64,000 nucleotides of DNA from Methylobacterium sp. DB0501 (lineage in GTDB: Bacteria > Pseudomonadota > Alphaproteobacteria > Rhizobiales > Beijerinckiaceae). The position numbers and the translations under genes are program-made. Every line of letters starts with the position of its first letter. Within the stretch, counting starts at the first letter, position 1. Location: contig NZ_JAAKGV010000007.1 in NCBI RefSeq assembly GCF_011043735.1, positions 186,001-250,000 of the forward strand, read 5' to 3'. The notes below the pieces were generated by a model, which was not told the DNA's origin, did no database searches, and saw only the letters and a list, made by a program, of their open reading frames with translations. Positions 44,205-56,051 of the stretch are shown one piece after another.

Positions 44205-44525
44205 CTATCTGGACGTCAGCCGACGCGCGGCCTCTGCCAGCGCCTCGTTCATCCGCGTCTGCCATCCCGGGCCGGTCGTCTTGAACGCGGCCAGCACCTC
44301 GGGTGCGACGCGCAGCGAGATCGGGACGCGCTTCACCTCCGCCTTCGGGCGTCCGCCGCGGCTCTTGAGGGCGGCGGCCAGATCCGGGGGCAAGTCACCT
44401 GGGCCGAGTTGCATCTGTGAAAGCTCCTCGGGGGTCAGGGGCGGATTATCGCATGCTTCATCCCAATCTTCTTGAGTATAATTCGGGTTCGGGACGTAAC
44501 CCGGGGCGTGCTCAGAGTTCGTCAT
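44205..44525 (-). CDS. brnA: BrnA-type antitoxin
   Basis: The 106-residue protein has an acidic N-terminal half (NYTQEDWDEACDNPPLTPEE) that would bind the toxin, and a C-terminal ribbon-helix-helix-like part (KRVPISLRVAPEVLAAFKTT then GPGWQTRMNEALAEAARRL) with the V-x-I-x-L-R-x-x-x-x-V-L-x-x-F and W-Q-x-R-x-N pattern of BrnA. ATG 44525 overlaps the toxin stop by 14 bp. In this family the antitoxin represses its own operon. Confidence 0.82.
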   Translation of the reverse strand: MTNSEHAPGYVPNPNYTQEDWDEACDNPPLTPEELSQMQLGPGDLPPDLAAALKSRGGRPKAEVKRVPISLRVAPEVLAAFKTTGPGWQTRMNEALAEAARRLTSR

Positions 44526-44787
44526 AGACGGCCCTTTCCTCGTGATTGGCCCGGCGGATGCTGACGAGGCTTGTCGCCTCCGAGCCAAGCGGGGCGACGA
44601 TCACCACGACGACCGTGACGCCGTACCAAGTGCCGACCAGCTTGCGCCGGACCCGGTCGGTGCGGCTGGGCTTGATGGGCAGGATGGCGTAGCGGTCGAA
44701 GTCGAAGGCCTCCTCGAACTCGGCGAAATCGAAGCTGTGCTTCGCGAGGTTCGCCTGCCGCTTGGGCTCGTCGTAGGTGAACGACAT
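44512..44787 (-). CDS. brnT: BrnT-type ribonuclease toxin
   Basis: The 91-residue protein matches BrnT: FTYDEPKRQANLAKHSFDFA then EFEEAFDFDR near the start, a central strand VVVIVAPLG and the ending SIRRANHEERAVYDE, corresponding to S-A-R-x-A-x-x-x-E-R-x-x-Y. BrnT folds like RelE and cleaves RNA. ATG 44787 is used; a frame extending to 44820 includes CCCIYQN, unlike the family. Gene order toxin then antitoxin is that of brnTA and both look intact. Confidence 0.83.
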   Translation of the reverse strand: MSFTYDEPKRQANLAKHSFDFAEFEEAFDFDRYAILPIKPSRTDRVRRKLVGTWYGVTVVVVIVAPLGSEATSLVSIRRANHEERAVYDEL

Positions 44788-44849
44788 GTTTTGGTATATG
44801 CAACAACAGCGGACCAACATCGCGACGCCGATGAATGAGGAGTCCCGCC

Positions 44850-45056
44850 ATGGCCGCGCAGGTCATCCCCGCCCCGGGTGAGGACGAGGCGGAGGAGGAT
44901 CGCGGGACCGCGCGCATCATCATCGCCGCGCGCATGGCCGCGGTCGCAGCCGCCACCGCTGGGCACGGGATCCCGTATTGGTTTCCCGGCCGGCTTGTCC
45001 GCAAACGCCTGCGTCGGGCGTCTCGCGACGGTTCAGGTTGGGCATGCCTCCAGTAA
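44850..45056 (+). CDS. Small Ala-rich hypothetical protein
   Basis: ATG 44850 follows a good ribosome binding site (GAGGAG, 7 bp spacing) and opens 68 codons: MAAQVIPAPGEDEAEEDRGT, a helix ARIIIAARMAAVAAATAG and a basic end GRLVRKRLRRASRDG. It is divergent from brnT. I do not recognise it; it may be a fragment. Confidence 0.35.
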   Translation: MAAQVIPAPGEDEAEEDRGTARIIIAARMAAVAAATAGHGIPYWFPGRLVRKRLRRASRDGSGWACLQ

Positions 45057-45329
45057 ACCGCCCCCAAAGCGATTCAGGAATTTCGAACCAACCATCCAAA
45101 CTGAACCGGGAGCATGTAAACTACCAAGTGAACCGGTGCGGCTGGGCGTTCCAGTGAGGCCTGCCCTACCGGACCGATCCATGCCGACGCGCACCCGGTC
45201 CTTATCGACGGCATTCCGGACTGGAACGCACGCCCGATCGACAGCCAAGGACCCATCCGGACGGATCGCGCGCCCTCGCGAACGTTCCCGAACGCCGCGG
45301 GAGCACCCAGCCCCCGCGACGCCCGCCCC
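45057..45329. other. Non-coding end of the decayed region
   Basis: No gene is supported. The part 45060-45140 is AT-richer (CAACCATCCAAACTGAACC) while the rest returns to genome-typical composition toward the gamma-glutamyltransferase gene. Confidence 0.35.
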
Positions 45330-47066
45330 TCAATACCCCAGCGCACTCCCGGTATTCCGCCGCGGATCGTTCGCGCCATAATACCGAAAAGCCGCCACCG
45401 GCTGCCCGCCCAGCGTCGGCGCGCCGATCAGGATCGCCGCGAGATGGTTCGCCGGCTGGGCCGTGCCGAACTTGTGGCCCATGCCCTCCAGGATCCTGCG
45501 GGTGTCCGGCGACAGGGCGAAGCGCTCGACATTGGTCACGTCCGGCATCCACTGGTTGTGGAGGCGCGGCGCGTCGGCGGCTTCCTGGACGTTCATCCCG
45601 TAATCGATCACGTTGAGGATGCTGTGCAGCACCACCGTGATGATCCGGCTGCCGCCGGGCGTCCCCGTCACGAAGACCGGCTTGCCGTCCTTGGTGACGA
45701 TGGTCGGGCTCATTGAGCTCAACGGGGTCTTGCCGGGGGCGACGGCGTTGGCCTCGCCCTGGAGCAGGCCGTAGATGTTCGGCACGCCGACCTTGGCGGT
45801 GAAGTCGTCCATCTCGTTGTTGAGCAGCACGCCCGTCCCCTCCGGGACGATCCGCGCGCCGAACCAGTCGTTGAGGGTGTAGGTCACCGAGACGGCGTTG
45901 CCGTCGGAATCGACGATCGAGTAATGGGTGGTGTTGCTGCCCTCGTGCGGCGGCACCCCGGGCTTCAGCTCGGCCGAGACCCCCGCCTTCTGCGGGTCGA
46001 TGGCCGCCCGGATCTTCGCCGCGTAAGACTTGTCGGTCAGCCGGTCGACCGGGTTCTTCACGAAGTCCGGGTCGCCGAGATAGCTGTTGCGGTCGAGATA
46101 GCTGTGCCGCATCGCCTCGATCTCGTAATGGACGGCCTGCGCCGAGCCCCAGCCGAGCTTGGCGAGGTCGTAGCCTTCGAGGATGTTCAGCATCTCGCAG
46201 ATCACCACCCCGCCGGAGCTGGGCGGCGGGGCCGAGATCACCCGGTAGCCGCGATAGTCGCACTCGATCGGCGGCAGCTCGCGGGTGGCGTAGCGGTCGA
46301 GGTCGGCCTGGACGATGAGGCCGCCCTGCGTCCGGCTCGCCGCCGTCAGGGCTTCGGCGACCGGGCCCTTGTAGAACCCGTCCTTGCCCTGCTGGCTGAT
46401 CGCCCGCAGCGTCCCGGCGAGGTCCTTCTGGACGAGTCGCTCGCCGACGGCGTAAGGGCGGCCCTGGTTCAGGAAGATCCTGGCCGAGGCCGGGTCCTTG
46501 CCGAAATCCTCGGTGCCGGTCCCGAGCATGTCGACGTCGCCCTGGTCGAGGGCGAAGCCCTCCTCGGCAAGGCGGATCGCCGGTGCCATCAGGTCGGCGC
46601 GGGGCCGCGTGCCGTACTTCTCCCGCGCGTATTCGAGGCCGGCCACCGTGCCGGGCACGCCGACCGCCAGGAAGCTCTTCGTGCTCAGGCCTTTGACGAC
46701 GTTGCCGGCCTTGTCGAGGAACATGTCGCGGGTGGCGGCGAGCGGCGCCTTCTCGCGGAAATCCAGGAAGGTCCGGCTGCCGTCGGCGCGCTGGATCGTC
46801 ATGAAGCCGCCGCCGCCGAGATTGCCGGCGGCCGGATAGACCACCGCCAGGGCGTAGCCGACCGCGACCGCCGCATCGATGGCGTTGCCGCCCTGCTTGA
46901 GCACGTCGACGCCGACCTGGGTCGCGTAGTGCTGCGCCGTGACGACCATGCCGTGCTCGGCGGCGACCGGCGCCCGCGAGGCCGCGACCGCGGCGTCCCG
47001 CGGGACCGCGACGACGAGGAAGGTGGTCAGAAGGAAGATGCCGGCCGAGGCGATCCTGTGGCGCAT
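45330..47066 (-). CDS. ggt: Gamma-glutamyltransferase
   Basis: The 578-residue periplasmic enzyme has a signal peptide (IASAGIFLLTTFLVVAVPRD, then AAVAA) and the large subunit beginning VVTAQHYATQVGVDVLKQGG. Autocleavage exposes the nucleophile Thr in GSNTTHYSIVDSDGNAVSVT, starting the small subunit; the later SSMSPTIVTKDGKPVFVTG and PGGSRIITVVLHSILNVIDY are conserved substrate and glycine-rich segments. It hydrolyses glutathione and other gamma-glutamyl compounds. ATG 47066 begins the signal peptide; the frame is open upstream without homology. Confidence 0.95.
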   Translation of the reverse strand: MRHRIASAGIFLLTTFLVVAVPRDAAVAASRAPVAAEHGMVVTAQHYATQVGVDVLKQGGNAIDAAVAVGYALAVVYPAAGNLGGGGFMTIQRADGSRTFLDFREKAPLAATRDMFLDKAGNVVKGLSTKSFLAVGVPGTVAGLEYAREKYGTRPRADLMAPAIRLAEEGFALDQGDVDMLGTGTEDFGKDPASARIFLNQGRPYAVGERLVQKDLAGTLRAISQQGKDGFYKGPVAEALTAASRTQGGLIVQADLDRYATRELPPIECDYRGYRVISAPPPSSGGVVICEMLNILEGYDLAKLGWGSAQAVHYEIEAMRHSYLDRNSYLGDPDFVKNPVDRLTDKSYAAKIRAAIDPQKAGVSAELKPGVPPHEGSNTTHYSIVDSDGNAVSVTYTLNDWFGARIVPEGTGVLLNNEMDDFTAKVGVPNIYGLLQGEANAVAPGKTPLSSMSPTIVTKDGKPVFVTGTPGGSRIITVVLHSILNVIDYGMNVQEAADAPRLHNQWMPDVTNVERFALSPDTRRILEGMGHKFGTAQPANHLAAILIGAPTLGGQPVAAFRYYGANDPRRNTGSALGY

Positions 47067-47275
47067 GAAAGTCCTGCCCTTCGGTGATTCGCCGCCACGG
47101 TACACGATGGTCGCGCGCCGCTGTATCGCGCCGACGCTTGTCCCGGCGCGGCGTCGCTGCCCGGCGGGGCGTTTCGGCGGATCGAGGATCACGATCGTGA
47201 GCGGGCACCGGCCCGGGCATCCCCTTCCGCCCCGCGCGCTCTAGCTGCGCAGGGCAGACGCACAGGGAGGCCCCG

Positions 47276-48253
47276 ATGTCGATGACCCGCCGCACCCTCA
47301 TGGCCGGAGGCGTCCTCGCGGGCCCCGTCCTCGCGAGCGCCCCGGGCCTCGCCGGCGGCGGCGCCGCGCTCGCTGCGCCCGCCGCCGGGCTGCCGGGAGT
47401 CTACCGCTACGCCGTCGGCGAGGCCTCGGTCACCGCCCTGCACGAGGGCGGGGTGATGCGCCCCCTCGATGCGAGCTTCGTGCGCAACGCCCCGCTGCCC
47501 GAGGTGCAGGCGGCGCTCGAACAGGCCTTCCTGCCGACCAAGACCTTCCCGACCACCTTCACCCCGCTCCTCCTCACCCTCGGGGGCAAGCGGGTCCTGG
47601 TCGATGCGGGTTTTGCCGACCAGGGCCCGCCCGGCACCGGCGGTGCGCTCCGTGGGCTGGCCCTCGCCGGAATCGATCCGGGCGCGGTCGACGCGGTGGT
47701 GATCAGTCACTTCCACCCCGACCACATCCTCGGCCTCAAGCGCAAGGACGGCACGCCGACCTTCCCGAACGCGCAGGTCCTGGTGCCGGAGGCCGAATGG
47801 CGCTTCTGGATGGATGACGGTCGGATGGCGAACCCTCCGGACGCCCTGAAGACCAATCTCGGCATCGTGCAGAAGACGTTCGGTGGCGGCCTGAAGGTCG
47901 AGCGCTATCCTTGGGACAAGGAGGTGCTGCCCGGCCTCACGGCGCTCGGCACGCCCGGCCACACCCCGGGCCACACCTCGTTCCGGCTCGAATCCGGCGG
48001 GCGCCGGCTCCTGATCGCCTCCGACATCACCAACCACCCGGCGCTGTTCGTGCGCCATCCCGACTGGTCGGCGATCTTCGACATGGATGCCGATCAGGCC
48101 CGCGCCACCCGCCACAGGATGCTGGCGCTGATGGCCGACGGGCGGGCACCGGTGGCGTTCTACCACGCCCCCTTCCCGGCCGCCGGGCACATCGCCAGGG
48201 CCGGCGCAGGCTACGAGTTCGTGCCGCTGCAATGGGGGGTGGAGCTCGCCTGA
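47276..48253 (+). CDS. Exported MBL-fold metallo-hydrolase
   Basis: The 325-residue protein starts with a twin-arginine style signal (MTRRTLMAGGVLAGPVLASA). The metallo-beta-lactamase fold follows with the zinc motif ISHFHPDHILGLK (H-x-H-x-D-H) near residue 145, then GHTPGHTSFRLESGGRRLLI and ASDITNHPALF. The C-terminal FYHAPFPAAGHIAR resembles quorum-quenching lactonase-like and MlaA-type hydrolases. The substrate is unknown. Divergent from ggt. Confidence 0.85.
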   Translation: MSMTRRTLMAGGVLAGPVLASAPGLAGGGAALAAPAAGLPGVYRYAVGEASVTALHEGGVMRPLDASFVRNAPLPEVQAALEQAFLPTKTFPTTFTPLLLTLGGKRVLVDAGFADQGPPGTGGALRGLALAGIDPGAVDAVVISHFHPDHILGLKRKDGTPTFPNAQVLVPEAEWRFWMDDGRMANPPDALKTNLGIVQKTFGGGLKVERYPWDKEVLPGLTALGTPGHTPGHTSFRLESGGRRLLIASDITNHPALFVRHPDWSAIFDMDADQARATRHRMLALMADGRAPVAFYHAPFPAAGHIARAGAGYEFVPLQWGVELA

Positions 48254-48323
48254 GACCGCCCGGCTCTGCGGTCCGCGCCCAGGCCCGGGCCGCTCCCATC
48301 CCGCCCCGCGGCGAGCCGGGCCG

Positions 48324-48378
48324 GGGTCGCCGCCCCGGCGTCGCGGAAGGTGGTGTAGACGAGACGCGGACGCTCCAT
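48324..48378 (-). pseudogene. Possible remnant of a cutA gene start
   Basis: ATG 48378, preceded by GGAGG at good spacing on the minus strand, opens MERPRLVYTTFRDA. The family CutA begins with the same strand (LVYTTFPDAxxA). After about 17 residues the similarity stops and the frame turns Gly/Ala/Arg-rich toward the end of the convergent metallo-hydrolase gene. Probably a truncated divalent-cation tolerance gene; the stretch is short, so chance is not excluded. Confidence 0.35.
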
Positions 48379-48497
48379 GCTATGCCTCCTCCGACGCGGC
48401 CGGCGGCGGCCCGGCGGCGTTCCGTTCCCCGGATCGTCGCGGGGCGGCCGCGGGGACCGGTGCGGCAGGATCTCATTCTCGGCAGTCGGGACACCAC

Positions 48498-49268
48498 ATG
48501 GCGCGGCGCTTCAAACAGATCGCCTTCATCGCGAGCCCGACGCCCGATGCCCGCGAGGCGGCCGAGCTCCTGATGCAGCGCTACGACCACGTGCCGCCCG
48601 AGGAGGCCGACGTGGTGGTGGGCTTGGGGGGCGACGGGCTGATGCTGCAGGCGCTGCACCGCTTCATGGGCACGGCCAAGCCGATCTACGGCATGAACCG
48701 CGGCACCGTCGGCTTCCTGATGAACGAGTTCCACCTCGACGACCTGATCGAGCGGCTGGAGGTGGCGCAACGCAGCGTGGTCCACCCGCTCCTGATGGTC
48801 GCGACCGACGTGCTCGGCCTCACCTACACGGCGCGGGCGGTCAACGAGGTCTACATGCTGCGCCAGACCCACCAGACCGCCAAGCTGAAGATCTCGATCG
48901 ACGGCCAGGTGCGCCTGCCCGAGCTGATCGCCGACGGGGTGCTGGCGGCGACCCCCGTGGGCTCCACCGCCTACAACCTCTCGGTCGGCGGGCCGATCCT
49001 GCCCATCTCCTCCCAGCTCATCGCGCTCACCCCGATCTCGGCCTTCCGGCCGCGGCGCCAGGGCAGCGTGCTCCTGCCCAGCCATGCCCGCATCCGCATC
49101 GAGGTGAAGGACCCGGAATACCGCCCCGTCGCGGCGGTGGCCGACCACACCGAGTTCCGCCGCGTCGCCCGGGTCGAGACCCAGCTCGATCGCTCCACCG
49201 ACCTCGTGATGCTGCACGATCCCGGCCAGGGCATGGACGAGCGCATCCTGCGCGAGCAGTTCGGGTAG
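48498..49268 (+). CDS. nadK: NAD kinase
   Basis: The 256-residue enzyme phosphorylates NAD to NADP. The motif GGDG is present in VVVGLGGDGLMLQALHRFMG, followed by YGMNRGTVGFLMNEFHLDDL and the conserved TPVGSTAYNLSVGGPILPI. It is the short form found in alphaproteobacteria. ATG 48498 gives MARRFKQIAFIASPTPDARE. It stands 145 bp before a sensor kinase gene. Confidence 0.94.
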   Translation: MARRFKQIAFIASPTPDAREAAELLMQRYDHVPPEEADVVVGLGGDGLMLQALHRFMGTAKPIYGMNRGTVGFLMNEFHLDDLIERLEVAQRSVVHPLLMVATDVLGLTYTARAVNEVYMLRQTHQTAKLKISIDGQVRLPELIADGVLAATPVGSTAYNLSVGGPILPISSQLIALTPISAFRPRRQGSVLLPSHARIRIEVKDPEYRPVAAVADHTEFRRVARVETQLDRSTDLVMLHDPGQGMDERILREQFG

Positions 49269-49413
49269 CGTCCCGACCTTGGGGCACCGGCGCCCACTGG
49301 AAGCCGGCCTACGCCCCCATAGATCCGTCGCCGGGCTCGCTGTCAGGGCCCCGCCACGGAGCCGCCCGGATGCCCGACCGCCTGCCCCCGTCCCCGTCCC
49401 AGGCTCGCATCCG

Positions 49414-51786
<2,373 letters not shown>

Positions 51787-51789
51787 GGC

Positions 51790-52155
51790 TCAGCCCCGAC
51801 CCCGCCCCGGCCCGGTCCCCTCGTCCCACACGCTCCAGCGAAACACCTCGGTGCCGGCCCCGTCCACGATGCGCACCGCCTCGGCGGCCGGCCCCGAGCG
51901 CTGGGGCACCCGGGCGCGGCGGAACAGGCGAAGCGCCCGCTCGCGGGCCGCGTCGAGGCCCGCGGTGCGGATCGAGGCGCGCTGGACCGGCGCGTCCTCG
52001 GGGCCGATGATCTCGATGTGGTAGGTTTCGCGCAGCAAGGCTCTGGGGGCTCCGGTCGGCTCCCTCAATAGGGGAGCCGGGCCGGTGGGCGCCAGGGGCC
52101 GCATGCTGCATTCTGTGAGCGTGCCCCGGCCGGCGCGGGGCTCCAGCGCATGCAC
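51790..52155 (-). CDS. Hypothetical protein with a beta-strand rich core
   Basis: The frame encodes up to 121 residues; the conserved-looking part is the C-terminal 80 (TYHIEIIGPEDAPVQRASIR, then LDAARERALRLFRRARVPQR and EAVRIVDGAGTEVFRWSVWD). Alternating strands and a helix suggest a small stand-alone domain of a type common as paralogues in this group. The start may be ATG 52104 rather than 52155. It converges on the sensor kinase, 3 bp apart. Confidence 0.58.
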   Translation of the reverse strand: MHALEPRAGRGTLTECSMRPLAPTGPAPLLREPTGAPRALLRETYHIEIIGPEDAPVQRASIRTAGLDAARERALRLFRRARVPQRSGPAAEAVRIVDGAGTEVFRWSVWDEGTGPGRGRG

Positions 52156-52185
52156 GCCGCCGCCCCGTCGGGCGGCCCGCGGGCG

Positions 52186-52740
52186 TCAGGTCGTCAGCAC
52201 CGGCTCGTTGACGTCGCCGCCGCCGCGCTGGGCGAGATAGGCCGGCTGGAACATGCACATCCGCACCGCGTCGCGGTACTTGCCGTTGACGAAGAACTCG
52301 TCGCGCAGGGTGCCCTCGGTCTCGAAGCCGCAGGCCTCGTAGATGCCGATGGCCCGCCGGTTGTCCTTGTCGACGTGCAGGTAGAGCTTGTGGATGTTGA
52401 GCACCTTGAAGGCGTAGTCCATCGCGATCTGGGTCGAGCGCTTGGCGTAGCCGCGGCCCTGGAAGGACGGGTGGATCGCGATCTGGAACTCGCAGGAGCG
52501 GTGAAGGTGGTTGATCTCCACGAGCTCGACCAGCCCGGCCCGCTCGTTCTCCGGCGTGGCGATGATGAAGCGGCGCTCGGTCTGGTTGTGGATGTTGCGC
52601 TCGTAGAGCTGCGCCAGCTCGGCGAAGGATTCGTAGGCCTCCTCGAACCAGTAGCGCATGATGCTGTCGTTGTTGTTGAGCTGGTGCACGAAGAGCAGGT
52701 CCTCGCGTTCCAGCGGTCGCAGCTTGATGGTCGGAGCCAT
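52186..52740 (-). CDS. speG: Spermidine N1-acetyltransferase
   Basis: The 184-residue GNAT protein matches Spe[61 protein letters not shown] with the acetyl-CoA binding Q-x-x-G-x-G/A, and [22 protein letters not shown]. It acetylates spermidine or spermine with acetyl-CoA, limiting polyamine toxicity. ATG 52740 fits the family start. No polyamine genes are nearby. Confidence 0.92.
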   Translation of the reverse strand: MAPTIKLRPLEREDLLFVHQLNNNDSIMRYWFEEAYESFAELAQLYERNIHNQTERRFIIATPENERAGLVELVEINHLHRSCEFQIAIHPSFQGRGYAKRSTQIAMDYAFKVLNIHKLYLHVDKDNRRAIGIYEACGFETEGTLRDEFFVNGKYRDAVRMCMFQPAYLAQRGGGDVNEPVLTT

Positions 52741-52774
52741 GGTCGTCCGGTCGTGCCCGCGGAAGGCCCGGATC

Positions 52775-53089
52775 CTACTCCTCCGGCACCGTCCCGTCAC
52801 CCGCCGACAGGGCGGCGACGGCTTCCGCGAGGCGGTCCCAGCCCTCGGCGAGGCGCGTGACCTCGACGGTGAGCCGCTCCAGTGCCGCCGCGGCCTCGGC
52901 GCCCTCCGGCGTCGCCCGCACCTCGGCGGAGAGGGGTGTGTCGCGCAGGGCCGTCAGCCGGTTGCGCAGCTGGCCCCGCAGGGCGGCCAGCCGCCGGCGC
53001 CCGGCCTCCCCGGGCAGCGGCCCGTCCGCGGCGTCCGCCGGGGCGTCCTCGTCCACCAGCCGCAGCCAGCGGGATCCGGTCTCGGGCAT
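52775..53089 (-). CDS. Small helical hypothetical protein
   Basis: The 104-residue frame encodes a mostly helical acidic protein ([20 protein letters not shown], then [20 protein letters not shown]) with a heptad-like Leu pattern and an acidic tail. No family is recognised. It starts 9 bp upstream of a plausible speG leader on the same strand and may be co-transcribed with it. Confidence 0.5.
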   Translation of the reverse strand: MPETGSRWLRLVDEDAPADAADGPLPGEAGRRRLAALRGQLRNRLTALRDTPLSAEVRATPEGAEAAAALERLTVEVTRLAEGWDRLAEAVAALSAGDGTVPEE

Positions 53090-53296
53090 CGCAGCCTCCG
53101 TCTTCCGGTGAGCCGCCGATGCTGCGCGCCAGGCACGAACAAGTCGTTAACGAAACCTTGAGAATGCCGCCCGCGGGAAGACGAGGCCGGGCGGGTGCGG
53201 AAAATTCATTCGCCGTCAGCAATCTTGACAGGTTTTCCGGGCAGGATCGGGCGCGAAAACCGCCACATTGCGGTGGCAGGCGTGGTTCGGGCGAGG

Positions 53297-54532
53297 ATGG
53301 AGCGGCGGGGAATGGGCGTGCGGGGAAGGACGATCCTGTGCCTGGCGGCCCTGCTCGCGGCAGCGCCGGCGATCGCCGCCCCCAAGCATCTCGCTCCGGT
53401 GCCGCCCGCCACGGTCGCCCTGATGGCGGCGCGCAATATGGCGCCCTCGGCGCCGGTGCTGCTGCGGGCCTACAAGCAGGAAGCCGAGATCGAGGTGTGG
53501 AAGCGGGCCGCGGATGGTCGCTTCGTCCACCTCAAGACCTTCCCGATCTGCCGCTGGTCGGGCCAGCTCGGCCCCAAGACCCGGGCCGGCGACCGCCAGG
53601 CGCCGGAGGGCTTCTACTCCGTGGCGGCGCGGCAGCTGAACCCGAACTCGGCCTATTACCTCTCCTTCGACGTCGGCTATCCCAACGCCTACGACCGGGC
53701 CCATGGCGGCACCGGCTCGGCCCTGATGGTGCACGGCACCTGCTCCTCGGCCGGCTGCTTCGCCATGACCGACCGGCAGGTCGGCGAGATCTACGCCCTG
53801 GTGCGCGACGCGCTCGCCGGCGGCCAGGCGGCGTTCCAGTTCCAGGCCTTCCCGTTCCGGATGACCGCCCGCGCCCTGGCGCGCCACCGCACCGACCGGC
53901 ACATCGCCTTCTGGCGCCAGCTCAAGGAGGGCTCGGACCGGTTCGAGGCGACGGGCCGCGAGCCGCTGGTCGGCGTCGAGGGCGGGCGCTACGTCTTCTC
54001 GCCCTATCCCGACCCGGCGGTCGAGGCCCTGGCGGCGGCGCGGCGCACGGAGGAGGAGGCCCGCATCCAGGCCCTCGTCGAGGGCGGGGTGGAGGCGGTG
54101 CGCACCACCTACGCCGATGGCGGCCAGCATCCGAGCTTCACCGCCTTGATCAAGCGTGCCTCGGCCTTCGCCTCCATGGCCGGCCCGGCCGCCGTCACCA
54201 CCGCGACCGCCTACGCCGCCGACGGGATCGCGACGGCGAGCCTCGCCCCGGCCTTCATCGTGCCGGCCGGCCTCGGCGACGTCAGCCGGCCCGAGGCCCT
54301 GGCGCTCGCCGGGCGCGAGGTGGTGGTGGTCCCGGCCCGCCGCCGCCCGGCCCCGCCGATCCACCCGATCCAGGTCGCGGCTTCCTTCGTGCCGCTGCCG
54401 GTGATCGAGACCGAGCCGTCGCCGTTCTCGCGCCTGCCCCTGGCCGAGGAGCCGTCCCGCCTCACCCTCGCGGCGTCGGCGGAGCCGGCGCGGCCGCGGT
54501 TCCTGACAGCGAAATTCGCGGCGTTGCCGTAG
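53297..54532 (+). CDS. L,D-transpeptidase family protein
   Basis: About 411 residues with a signal peptide (RTILCLAALLAAAPAIA). The YkuD-type catalytic domain reads RAYKQEAEIEVWKRAADGRF, GQLGPKTRAGDRQAPEGFYS and the active-site motif MVHGTCSSAGCFAMTDRQVG, in which H-G and S-x-G-C carry the catalytic His and Cys. Such enzymes make 3-3 peptidoglycan cross-links or attach proteins to it. The last 150 residues are Ala/Pro-rich and poorly ordered. ATG 53297 or 53312 both fit the signal peptide. Confidence 0.88.
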   Translation: MERRGMGVRGRTILCLAALLAAAPAIAAPKHLAPVPPATVALMAARNMAPSAPVLLRAYKQEAEIEVWKRAADGRFVHLKTFPICRWSGQLGPKTRAGDRQAPEGFYSVAARQLNPNSAYYLSFDVGYPNAYDRAHGGTGSALMVHGTCSSAGCFAMTDRQVGEIYALVRDALAGGQAAFQFQAFPFRMTARALARHRTDRHIAFWRQLKEGSDRFEATGREPLVGVEGGRYVFSPYPDPAVEALAAARRTEEEARIQALVEGGVEAVRTTYADGGQHPSFTALIKRASAFASMAGPAAVTTATAYAADGIATASLAPAFIVPAGLGDVSRPEALALAGREVVVVPARRRPAPPIHPIQVAASFVPLPVIETEPSPFSRLPLAEEPSRLTLAASAEPARPRFLTAKFAALP

Positions 54533-54608
54533 GGCGGCGGCCGGAAAGGTCTGCTCGATCCGCGGAGCGTTCGATTGGCGTCGATCGGCTCGCGCAATCG
54601 GCGCCTGT

Positions 54609-55877
54609 TCACCAATACAACTGCGCCCGCCCGATGAACGCATCCGCGTCGATCGTCCGGCGGTTGAAGTTCAGGCTCGCCGGCGAGGGCGAGGTGTGGG
54701 AGCGGACGTAGTCGAACACGAAGCGGATGTTGCGGTCCGGGTACCAGTTGATGCCGGCGGTGAAGTCCTGCTCGATGCCGCCGCGGATGGTGCGGTCCTG
54801 AAGATCGATGGCGCTGTAGCGCAGGCCCAGCTCGAACACCCCGGTGCCGCCGCGGCTCACGCGCTGCGCCTCCTCGACCTGCACGCCGCCGAACACCGCG
54901 TATTCGGTGGCGTAGTTGGGGGCGATCACGTAGCGCCGGCCCTTGCCGTTGAGGAGCAGGCCGGCCTGGATGTAGCCGCCCTGGAAGCTCAGGGACGGCG
55001 CGCCGCCGAAGCGGCCGATCTCGGTCAGGATGTACTCGGCCTGGAGCCGGAACGGCCCGGTCTGCCAGGCCGCCTCGAGCCCGACGCGGCCGATGCTCGC
55101 CGCGTCGCGGATGCTGCCGGTATTCACGAATTGCCGCGCGAACAGGAACGCCTCGGAGCGGCTCGACAGGGTGAGCGCGCTGCCGTCGTTCGGCAGCGAG
55201 CGGTAGCTGCCGGCGAGCCCAACATGCAGGACGTCGTACCCGTCCTTGCTGAGATACGGCGCGTAGGTGACGCGGGTGGTCGAGGCGACGCCCTGCGTGC
55301 CGATGCCGGCATTGTTGATGTTGCCGCCGAACACGCTCGTCACGGCGGTCCATCTCTCGCCGTGGGTGCCGACGGCGAAGCCGAAATTGCGCGCCGGCGC
55401 GAAGGCGTCGGCGAGCGAGCGCTCGGTGAACAGGGTGTTGTTGTCGGAGATCAGCTGGTTGAGGCTGAACGGCTCCTTCATGTTGCCGAGCGCCACGATA
55501 ACGTCCTTGAAGCCCTTGTAGGCCACGACCGCGTCGTTGATCGGCCGGTTCGGCTCGGCGAAATCGTACTGGAAGGCGAGTTCGAGCTCCTTGCCGAGGG
55601 TCAGATAGCTCTCGATCCAGGAGCGGCGCACGGCGATCGGCGTGTCGAACACCGTGCCGAAGCCGCGCTGCTGCACCCGCCCGGTGCCGAAATCGAGCTG
55701 CAGGCGCCCGCCGATCCGCAGGGTCGCGGCATCGTCGGGGAATTTCAGGGTGATGCCCTTCTCGTCGATGCGCAATGTCTCGCCGAACGGGCCGGGCATT
55801 CCCTCGACCGCGGCGGCCGGCAGGCCGGCGGAGGCGACGAGGAGGACGGCGAGCGGCCAGGAACGGAAATTCGGCAT
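54609..55877 (-). CDS. Phosphate-selective porin-like outer membrane protein (OprO/OprP)
   Basis: The 422-residue protein has a signal peptide (LAVLLVASAGLPAAA) and the OprO/P layout: IDEKGITLKFPDDAATLRIG, GRLQLDFGTG, then many alternating strands and a final aromatic residue (RAQLYW), the usual signal for outer membrane assembly. Members form trimeric anion-selective porins; phosphate preference is not readable here. Convergent with the L,D-transpeptidase gene. Confidence 0.87.
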   Translation of the reverse strand: MPNFRSWPLAVLLVASAGLPAAAVEGMPGPFGETLRIDEKGITLKFPDDAATLRIGGRLQLDFGTGRVQQRGFGTVFDTPIAVRRSWIESYLTLGKELELAFQYDFAEPNRPINDAVVAYKGFKDVIVALGNMKEPFSLNQLISDNNTLFTERSLADAFAPARNFGFAVGTHGERWTAVTSVFGGNINNAGIGTQGVASTTRVTYAPYLSKDGYDVLHVGLAGSYRSLPNDGSALTLSSRSEAFLFARQFVNTGSIRDAASIGRVGLEAAWQTGPFRLQAEYILTEIGRFGGAPSLSFQGGYIQAGLLLNGKGRRYVIAPNYATEYAVFGGVQVEEAQRVSRGGTGVFELGLRYSAIDLQDRTIRGGIEQDFTAGINWYPDRNIRFVFDYVRSHTSPSPASLNFNRRTIDADAFIGRAQLYW

Positions 55878-56051
55878 GACCGGGATCCACGCGACGGGTG
55901 CCGCAACGCTGCCCCCTATTGCATGACGGCGATGCGACCTTCAGTGGGTCCGGCGGCGATCGCCGGCCGATGTGGCCTCTGTGCCACGCCCGATTGCGGG
56001 CAACCGCCGGGTCGGGCCCGGGTTGTGTCCGGGACCCATCGAGGAACCTCC

